NCBI GenBank assembly: GCA_963771835.1
Contig: CAVYVA010000001.1
Location: 496,001 to 560,000 of the forward strand
Direction: 5' to 3'
Origin: CAVQCJ01 sp963771835
Lineage (GTDB): Bacteria > Actinomycetota > Actinomycetes > Prado026
Length of the DNA: 64,000 nt
This document shows, piece by piece, positions 55,130 through 64,000 of this stretch. Below the pieces are notes generated by a model that did no database searches, had not been told where the DNA came from, and worked only from the letters and a program-made list of their open reading frames with translations. A program made the translations under genes and the position numbers. Numbering within the stretch: position 1 is the first letter of the stretch; each line of letters starts with the position of its first letter.

Positions 55130-56051
55130 CTACTCCCGGCCGAGGTCACGGTGGACCACCTGCGCCTCGACGCCGTCGGCGCGCAGCAGGCGACCGAACT
55201 CCTCGGCCATCGCGACGCTGCGGTGCTTGCCGCCGGTGCACCCCACGGCGAGCGTGAGGTAGCGCTTCCCCTCGCGGACGTAGCCGGGCAGCGTCAGCCG
55301 CAGCACCTCACCGAACCGGTCGACGAGCTCGGCTGCCTCCGGCGACTCGAACACGTAGGCGGACACCGCGGGGTCCAGCCCGGTGAGCGGCCGCAGGTCC
55401 GGGACCCAGTGCGGGTTCGGCAGGAAGCGCACGTCGACGACCATGTCGGCGTCGACCGGCAGCCCGTACTTGAAGCCGAACGAGAGCACGGTCGCCTGCA
55501 GCACCGGGTTGTCCTCGCCGCCGAACGCCTTCTCGATCTGCACCCGGAGCTCGTGGACGTTCAGGTCCGTGGTGTCGATGACCAGGTCGGCCTCGGCGCG
55601 CAGCTGCTGCAGCAGCTCGCGCTCGCGCGCGATCCCGTCCAGGATCCGGCCGTCGGCCTGCAGCGGGTGCTTGCGCCGGACCCCCTCGAACCGCCGGACG
55701 AGGGCGGCGTCGCTGGCCTCCAGGTAGACCACCCGCGGGTCGACGGCGAACGCCGCGAGCCTGGCCAGCGTCACGTGCAGGTCGGCGAAGAACGAGCGGC
55801 CCCGGACGTCGACCACGACCGCGATGCGCGGGACGGTGCCCTGGGTGTGCCCGGCCAGCTCGACCATCGAGCCCGAGCAGCCCCGGCGGCAGGTTGTCGA
55901 CGACGAACCAGCCGAGGTCCTCCAGGCAGCGGGCCGCGGTGCTGCGGCCGGCCCCGGACATACCCGTGACGATCGTCAGCTCCGGCGCCACCGCGGGCGG
56001 CGCGGGACTGGTGGTCACGATCGGCTGCCCTCCGTCGTCCGGCACTGTCAC
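55130..56051 (-). CDS. rapZ: RNase adapter / nucleotide-binding protein RapZ (one base doublet)
   Basis: About 306 residues after collapsing a doublet at 55871-55872 (GG[G/C], Gly). P-loop TGMSGAGRSTAARCLEDLG (Arg in place of Lys, as in actinobacterial RapZ), FFADLHVTLARL, and GCTGGKHRSVAMAEEFGR at the C-terminus. GTPase/ATPase-like regulator of envelope precursors. The GTG start overlaps the uvrC stop. Confidence 0.92.
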
Positions 56052-58024
56052 GGCAGGATCTCACCGGTGCCCACGTTGACGGCGGGCGCCGGCGCCGGCG
56101 AGTCGGCCAGGGCGTCGACGATCGCCTGCGCGGTGGCCGGTCCGATGCCGGGGACCTCGGCCAGCTCCTCGACGGTGGCGGCGCGCAGCCGCTTGAGCGA
56201 ACCGAAGCGCTTGAGCAGGGCGGTCCTGCGGATGTCCCCCAGCCCGGGGACACCGTCGAGCAGGGAGTCGACCATCCGCCGGGACCTGCGCTGCCGGTGG
56301 TAGGTGATCGCGAACCGGTGCGCCTCGTCGCGCACCCGCTGCAGGAGGTACAGCCCTTCGCTGGTGCGGGGCAGGATCACCGGGTCCGGCACCCGGGGCA
56401 GCCAGACTTCCTCGAGCCGCTTGGCCAGTCCCGCGACCGCGACGTCGTCGATGCCGAGCTCGTCGAGCGCGGCCTGCGCGGCGGCCACCTGGGGTGCGCC
56501 ACCGTCGACGACGAGCAGGTTGGGCGGGTAGGAGAACTTCCGCGGCCGGCCGGTGTCCGGGTCCACCCCAGGCAGCCGGCCCGGCTCGTCACCGTCGGCC
56601 ATCTCCAGGTCGGAGGCCTGCGACCGCTCGTCGAGGTAGCGCCGGAAGCGCCGCGAGACGACCTCGTGGATCGACCGGACGTCGTCGGTCGCCCCGGCGC
56701 CGTCGCGGACGGCGAACCTGCGGTACTCGCTCTTGCGGGCCACGCCGTCCTCGAAGACGACCATCGAGGCCACCACCTCGGTGCCCTGGAGGTTGGAGAC
56801 GTCGAAGCACTCGATCCGCAGCGGCGCCTGGTCCAGCCCCAGGCTGTCCTGAAGCTCGGCCAGCGCCCGGCTGCGCGCGGTGAGGTCGCCGGCCCGCCTG
56901 GTCTTGTGCAGCACCAACGACTGCTCGGCGTTGCGCGCGACGGTCTCCATCAGCGCGCGCTTGTCCCCGCGCTGCGGAACCCGCAGCTCGACCGGGCCGC
57001 CGCGGCGAGCCGTGAGCCACTCGGTCAGTGCCGGTACGTCCGCCGGCAGGTCGGGGACCAGCACCTCCCGCGGCACGGCGTCGCCCGACTCGCCCCCGTA
57101 CAGCTGGAGCAGGAGCTGTTCGACCAGGTCGCCGGTGCCCAGCTCCTCCACCCGCTCGACGACGAAGCCGCGCTGCCCGCGGATCCGGCCGCCGCGCACG
57201 TGGAAGACCTGGACGGCCGCCTCGAGCGGGTCCTCGGCCAGCGCGACCACGTCCGCGTCGGTGCCGTCGCCGAGCACCACCGCGTTCTTCTCCAGCGCCC
57301 GTCGCAGGGCGCCGATGTCGTCGCGCAGCCGGGCCGCCCGCTCGTAGTCCTGCTCGTCCGAGGCCGCCCGCATCTGCGCCTCGAGCCGCCGGGTGAACCG
57401 CTCGGTCTGTCCGGACATGAACGCGCAGAAGTCCTCGGCGATGCGCCGGTGCTCGTCCGCCGAGACCCGGCCGACGCACGGCGCCGAGCACTTGCCGATG
57501 TAGCCGAGCAGGCAGGGACGCCCGACCTGGCCGGCCCGCCGGAACACCCCGTTGCTGCAGGTGCGGACCGGGAAGACCCGCAGGAGCAGGTCGACGGTCT
57601 CGCGGATCGCCCAGGCGTGCGAGTACGGCCCGAAGTACCGCACGCCCTTGCGCTTGGCCCCGCGCATCACCTGGACCCTGGGGTAGTCCTCGTCCAGCGT
57701 GACCGCGAGGTACGGGTAGCTCTTGTCGTCCCGGTACCGCACGTTGAACCGCGGATCGAACTCCTTGATCCAGGAGTACTCGAGCTGGAGGGCCTCGACC
57801 TCGGTGCCCACGACGGTCCAGTCCACCGACGCGGCGGTGGTGACCATCGTCTGCGTCCGCGCGTGCAGCCCGGCCAGGTCCTGGAAGTAGGAGCCGAGCC
57901 GTTGGCGCAGGCTCTTCGCCTTGCCGACGTAGATCACCCGGCCGTGCGGGTCGCGGAAGCGGTAGACGCCCGGCTCGTCCGGCACCGACCCGGGAGCGGG
58001 TCGGTACGTCGACGGGTCGGCCAC
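56048..58024 (-). CDS. uvrC: Excinuclease ABC subunit C
   Basis: 658 residues from the GTG at 58024. GIY-YIG nuclease: PGVYRFRDPHGRVIYVGKA; cysteines in RTCSNGVFRRAGQVGRPC and CSAPCVGRVS; UVR-motif region; C-terminal nuclease with RIECFDVSNLQGTEVVASM; helix-hairpin-helix VEELAEVPGIGPATAQAIVD. Makes both cuts in nucleotide excision repair. TAGGGT 7 bases upstream makes it leaderless and decides this start against the longer frame. Confidence 0.95.
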   Translation of the reverse strand: MADPSTYRPAPGSVPDEPGVYRFRDPHGRVIYVGKAKSLRQRLGSYFQDLAGLHARTQTMVTTAASVDWTVVGTEVEALQLEYSWIKEFDPRFNVRYRDDKSYPYLAVTLDEDYPRVQVMRGAKRKGVRYFGPYSHAWAIRETVDLLLRVFPVRTCSNGVFRRAGQVGRPCLLGYIGKCSAPCVGRVSADEHRRIAEDFCAFMSGQTERFTRRLEAQMRAASDEQDYERAARLRDDIGALRRALEKNAVVLGDGTDADVVALAEDPLEAAVQVFHVRGGRIRGQRGFVVERVEELGTGDLVEQLLLQLYGGESGDAVPREVLVPDLPADVPALTEWLTARRGGPVELRVPQRGDKRALMETVARNAEQSLVLHKTRRAGDLTARSRALAELQDSLGLDQAPLRIECFDVSNLQGTEVVASMVVFEDGVARKSEYRRFAVRDGAGATDDVRSIHEVVSRRFRRYLDERSQASDLEMADGDEPGRLPGVDPDTGRPRKFSYPPNLLVVDGGAPQVAAAQAALDELGIDDVAVAGLAKRLEEVWLPRVPDPVILPRTSEGLYLLQRVRDEAHRFAITYHRQRRSRRMVDSLLDGVPGLGDIRRTALLKRFGSLKRLRAATVEELAEVPGIGPATAQAIVDALADSPAPAPAVNVGTGEILP

Positions 58025-58031
58025 GACGTCC

Positions 58032-58037
58032 ACCCTA
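58032..58037 (-). promoter_or_regulatory. -10 box of a leaderless promoter for uvrC
   Basis: TAGGGT (minus strand) 7 bases before the GTG at 58024. Transcribes uvrC-rapZ-yvcK-whiA. Confidence 0.5.
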
Positions 58038-58098
58038 GGACGGGTGACCGACCGCGCCGCGGTGCGCGGAGGGCTCGGGATGCTCGGGTGCTGCGAGG

Positions 58099-58515
58099 TC
58101 AGGGGGTGACGACGACGTCCGAGCCCTCCACCTTGGCCGGCAGGACGGTCAGTCCCTGGGTGGCGGGGCCCGCGACGACCGATCCGTCGCTGACCTTGAA
58201 GGTGCTGCCGTGGCATGGACAGGTGATCTCGCCGTTCGCGATCCCGTCGACGGCGCAGCCCTGGTGCGGGCACACCACGCTGTACGCCTTGAACTCCCCT
58301 GTCGTCGGCTGCACGACCACGACGCCGGTGGTCGACTCGATCACCCCGCCGCCGACCGGCACGTCGGACGTCTTGACCTTGGTCGTCGTCGAGCCGGCAC
58401 CGCCGGACGACCCGGACGAGCAGGACGCCAGCGCGGGGACGCCGACGACCGCCAGCCCGGCCACGGCCACGCCACCCAGCACCGTTCGTCGGTCGACGGG
58501 GCGCTGCGCACTCAT
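58099..58515 (-). CDS. Rieske [2Fe-2S] lipoprotein with Tat-like signal
   Basis: 138 residues. N-terminus DRRTVLGGVAVAGLAVVGVPA with a twin arginine and a lipobox LASC, so probably exported folded by Tat and anchored by lipid. Ser/Gly linker, then Rieske ligands CPHQGC and CPCHGS. Small Rieske lipoproteins of this kind exist in many actinobacteria with no assigned partner. Located between uvrC and uvrA. Confidence 0.82.
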   Translation of the reverse strand: MSAQRPVDRRTVLGGVAVAGLAVVGVPALASCSSGSSGGAGSTTTKVKTSDVPVGGGVIESTTGVVVVQPTTGEFKAYSVVCPHQGCAVDGIANGEITCPCHGSTFKVSDGSVVAGPATQGLTVLPAKVEGSDVVVTP

Positions 58516-58621
58516 GCGGGCTCCTGGGAAGGTCGGCGGCGGGAAGGACCCGTCCGGCAGCCTAGGGCGGCTCCGGTCACGGCCCGCTGAGAACCACCTG
58601 GGGAGGTCCTGAGTGGCGGGG

Positions 58622-61597
<2,976 letters not shown>

Positions 61598-61775
61598 GGG
61601 TGGGTTCCTCGGGTCGGGTTCTCGGATGCTCTGCGGTCTCGGGGCGGGTCGTTCGGGGCACGCTGGTCGGGAGGCCGCCAGGCTAACCGGCGCCTCCGAC
61701 ACATTCTTCCCGGCCGACCGGGCGTCCGCGACCGGGCGCGTTCGACCCGGCTGGAGACCGGGGGCGCTCAGGTCG

Positions 61776-61781
61776 TACGGT
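61776..61781 (+). promoter_or_regulatory. -10 box upstream of the leader ORF of the metallo-hydrolase gene
   Basis: TACGGT 7 bases before the ATG of a 14-codon ORF at 61789. Points to a leaderless transcript beginning with that ORF. Confidence 0.45.
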
Positions 61782-61788
61782 CGGCCCC

Positions 61789-61833
61789 ATGGCCACCGCC
61801 GCGGCGGCCGGACCGCGACCTACAGGGAGCTGA
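61789..61833 (+). CDS. Possible 14-residue leader peptide
   Basis: ATG at 61789, stop at 61831-61833, two bases before the metallo-hydrolase start. Peptide MATAAAAGPRPTGS. Leaderless promoter geometry suggests it is translated; it may deliver ribosomes to the next gene. No attenuator structure seen. Confidence 0.35.
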   Translation: MATAAAAGPRPTGS

Positions 61834-61835
61834 CG

Positions 61836-62489
61836 ATGGCGTACACCGGGAAGGTGCGGCCCGGCGGCCCCGCCGACGTGCGGGAGCTCACCCAGCTGAT
61901 CGTCTCCAAGATCAGCGTCGGGCCGATGGACAACGAGGCCTACCTCCTGCGCTGCCGGGTGACCGGCGAGCAGCTCCTGGTCGACGCAGCGAACGAGCCC
62001 GACCGGCTGCTGGACCTGGTGGGTCCGGACGGCCTGGTCGGGGTGGTCACCACCCACCGGCACGGCGACCACTGGCAGGCGCTGGCCGACGTCGTCAAGG
62101 CGACCGGGGCCCGGACCTTCGCCCACCCGCTGGACGCCCCCGAGATCCCGGTCGAGACGGACGTGTTCCTCGAGGACGGCGACCGGCTGCGGTTCGGGGC
62201 CATCGAGCTGACCGCGATCCACCTCGTCGGCCACACGCCGGGGAGCGTGGCACTGGTCTACGACGACCCGGAGGGGTTCCCGCACGTCTTCACCGGCGAC
62301 TGCCTGTTCCCCGGCGGCGTGGGTCGCACCACCAACCCCGAGGACTTCGGCTCGCTGCTCGCCGGGGTGACCGAGAAGATCTTCGGCACGCTGCCCGACG
62401 AGACCTGGGTGTACCCGGGGCACGGCGACGACACCACCCTCGGCGTGGAGCGACCGCACCTGGCCGAGTGGGCCGAGCGGGGCTGGTGA
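61836..62489 (+). CDS. Metallo-beta-lactamase-fold hydrolase
   Basis: 217 residues. Metal site motif THRHGDHW (H-x-H-x-D-H), later ligand His in LVGHTPGSVAL, Asp in FTGDCLFPGGVG and His in YPGHGDDTTLG. Glyoxalase-II-like; substrate unknown. AGGGAG 7 bases before the ATG at 61836. MBL-fold genes between uvrA and uvrB are common in actinomycetes. Its stop overlaps the start of the VOC gene. Confidence 0.9.
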   Translation: MAYTGKVRPGGPADVRELTQLIVSKISVGPMDNEAYLLRCRVTGEQLLVDAANEPDRLLDLVGPDGLVGVVTTHRHGDHWQALADVVKATGARTFAHPLDAPEIPVETDVFLEDGDRLRFGAIELTAIHLVGHTPGSVALVYDDPEGFPHVFTGDCLFPGGVGRTTNPEDFGSLLAGVTEKIFGTLPDETWVYPGHGDDTTLGVERPHLAEWAERGW

Positions 62490-62878
62490 GCCCCGTGGGA
62501 CGGCCGGTCCACTTCGAGATCCACGGCAGCGACCCGCAGTCGCTCGTCGCGTTCTACCAGACCGTGTTCGGCTGGACGGTCACCCGGTGGGGCGAGGAGG
62601 CCTACTGGCTCGCCGACACCGGCCAGGACAGCCCCGGCATCAACGGCGCCCTGCTCCCCCGGCGCGGGCCGCGACCGGAGCCGGGCGCGCCGGTCAACGC
62701 CTTCGTGGTCACCGTGGATGTCGAGGACCTGGACGCGACGCTGACCGCGGCGTACGAAGCCGGCGCCACCGAGGCGCTGCCCCGGATGGCGGTGCCGGGC
62801 GTCGGCTGGCTGGCCTACGTGACCGATCCGGACGGGAACCTGCTGGGCGTCCTGCAGGCCGACGAGAACGCGGGCTGA
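62486..62878 (+). CDS. VOC-family (glyoxalase-like) protein
   Basis: 130 residues, one VOC module: VHFEIHGSDPQSLVAFYQTVFGW at the start (conserved FY-x3-FGW) and GWLAYVTDPDGNLLGVLQ at the end. Binds a metal or small molecule. GTG start overlaps the hydrolase stop (GTGA). Convergent with uvrB. Confidence 0.85.
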   Translation: MSPVGRPVHFEIHGSDPQSLVAFYQTVFGWTVTRWGEEAYWLADTGQDSPGINGALLPRRGPRPEPGAPVNAFVVTVDVEDLDATLTAAYEAGATEALPRMAVPGVGWLAYVTDPDGNLLGVLQADENAG

Positions 62879-62885
62879 GCCCAGC

Positions 62886-64000
62886 TCACCGCACGCCGGC
62901 GGCGTCCATCCCGCGGAGCTCCTTCTTGAGCTCGCCGATCTCGTCGCGCAGCCGGGCCGCGAGCTCGAACTGCAGCTCGGCGGCCGCCGCGTGCATCTGG
63001 TCGCTCAGCTGCTGGATGAGGTCGGCGAGGGCCGAGCGCGGCATGCCGGCCAGGTCGGCGGCGTGCCGGCCGACCCCGTCCGTGCCGGTACGCGAGCGCA
63101 GGCCGGGGACGGGCGCCTTGCCCCGGCTCTGCTGCCGGCCGGAGCCGCCGAGCAGCTGCTCGGTGTCGGCGTCCTCGCGGGCGATCAGCTCGGTGATGTC
63201 GGTGATCCGCTTGCGCAGCGGCTGCGGGTCGAGCCCGCGCTCGGTGTTGTACGCGACCTGCTTGGCCCGGCGCCGGTTCGTCTCCTCGATCGCCTGCGCC
63301 ATCGACGGCGTGACCTTGTCCGCGTACATGTGCACCTGGCCGGACACGTTGCGGGCGGCCCGCCCGATGGTCTGGATCAGCGATGTCGCGGAGCGGAGGA
63401 AGCCCTCCTTGTCGGCGTCGAGGATCGAGACCAGCGACACCTCCGGGAGGTCGAGGCCCTCGCGCAGCAGGTTGATCCCCACCAGCACGTCGAACTCGCC
63501 GCTGCGCAGCTCGCGCAGCAGCTCGACCCGGCGCAGCGTGTCCACCTCGGAGTGCAGGTAGCGGACGCGGATGCCCAGCTCGAGGAGGTAGTCGGTGAGG
63601 TCCTCGGACATCTTCTTCGTCAACGTGGTGACCAGCACCCGCTCGCCACGCTCGGCCCGCTCCCTGATCTCGTGCACGAGGTCGTCGATCTGACCCTTGG
63701 TCGGCTTCACGACCACCTCCGGGTCGATCAGCCCGGTCGGCCGGATGATCTGCTCCACCACACCCTTGCCGCGACCCAGCTCGTACGGCCCGGGGGTCGC
63801 CGACAGGTACACCGTCTGGCCGATCCGCTCGACGAACTCCTCCCACCGCAGCGGGCGGTTGTCGATCGCGCTCGGCAGCCGGAAGCCGTGCTCGACCAGC
63901 ACCCGCTTGCGCGACATGTCGCCCTCGTACATGGCGCCGATCTGCGGGACGGTCACGTGCGACTCGTCGATGACGAGCAGGAAGTCCTCCGGGAAGTAGT
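62886..64000 (-). CDS. uvrB: Excinuclease ABC subunit B (C-terminal part)
   Basis: The right edge cuts off the N-terminal half; about 371 residues are visible. Walker B region LLVIDESHVTVPQ, then SRKRVLVEHGFRLPSAIDNRPL, LVGINLLREGLDLPEVSLV, QTIGRAARN, and a C-terminal UVR motif (ELQFELAARLRDEIGELKKELRGMD). Helicase-like damage verification subunit. Confidence 0.95.
   Translation of the reverse strand, partial: YFPEDFLLVIDESHVTVPQIGAMYEGDMSRKRVLVEHGFRLPSAIDNRPLRWEEFVERIGQTVYLSATPGPYELGRGKGVVEQIIRPTGLIDPEVVVKPTKGQIDDLVHEIRERAERGERVLVTTLTKKMSEDLTDYLLELGIRVRYLHSEVDTLRRVELLRELRSGEFDVLVGINLLREGLDLPEVSLVSILDADKEGFLRSATSLIQTIGRAARNVSGQVHMYADKVTPSMAQAIEETNRRRAKQVAYNTERGLDPQPLRKRITDITELIAREDADTEQLLGGSGRQQSRGKAPVPGLRSRTGTDGVGRHAADLAGMPRSALADLIQQLSDQMHAAAAELQFELAARLRDEIGELKKELRGMDAAGVR

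Overview
The window is about 72% G+C, with strongly G/C-biased wobble positions, many GTG starts and -10 (TANNNT) boxes 5-8 nt before start codons. It carries RbpA, WhiA, SufR/SufBDCSUT, an OpcA-linked glucose-6-phosphate dehydrogenase and a PIG-L (MshB-like) deacetylase. This is the chromosome of a high-G+C actinomycete; I cannot name the genus from sequence alone. Genes are tightly packed, there is no non-coding stretch above 300 bases (longest about 230 bases, 19103-19335), and I saw no tRNA, rRNA, CRISPR array or insertion sequence.

Layout. 1-2.8 kb: SixA-type phosphatase (cut by the left edge), fabI and fabG (fatty-acid synthesis), quinone oxidoreductase. 2.8-5.8 kb: tldD-tldE metalloprotease pair. 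5.8-9.2 kb: dodecin, DUF3099 membrane protein, moaA, SURF1, an atypical SDR. 9.2-12.2 kb: ABC exporter, enoyl-CoA hydratase and a small HTH protein. 12.4-23.9 kb: accessory single genes (RDD-like protein, ATPase-cyclase, hydrolase, DUF3224, PiT phosphate permease, CPBP-like protease, PIG-L deacetylase, ABC-F protein, methyltransferase). 23.9-30.5 kb: SUF iron-sulfur operon sufR-B-D-Rieske-C-S-U-T. 30.6-32.4 kb: drug-type ABC transporter. 32.4-36.3 kb: TetR plus FAD oxidoreductase, and the haem-A genes ctaA and ctaB. 36.4-43.0 kb: pentose-phosphate operon tkt-tal-zwf-opcA-pgl. 43.0-43.7 kb: rbpA and secG. 43.7-49.9 kb: oligopeptide ABC operon lying between secG and tpiA. 50.0-53.1 kb: gapA-pgk-tpiA. 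53.2-58.0 kb: uvrC-rapZ-yvcK-whiA. 58.1-64.0 kb: Rieske lipoprotein, uvrA, metallo-hydrolase, VOC protein and uvrB (cut by the right edge).

The most striking property is a set of about 34 one-base expansions that break the frames of housekeeping genes (sufB, sufD, sufS, tkt, tal, ctaA, ctaB, gapA, rapZ, a cyclase and an ABC transporter). Thirty-one of them lie in 25.7-39.6 kb. Every one is a net +1, and every one can be read as two alternative bases of one position written side by side (usually G and C, usually at the wobble base). Dropping either base restores a normal-length protein. This looks like unresolved two-allele consensus (strain mixture or low-coverage long reads), not gene decay. 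I therefore annotate these genes as intact coding regions with marked disruption points.

The genes together describe central metabolism and maintenance: Fe-S assembly, pentose phosphate pathway and lower glycolysis, cytochrome-oxidase assembly (SURF1, CtaA, CtaB), nucleotide-excision repair (UvrA, B, C), peptide uptake and phosphate uptake.
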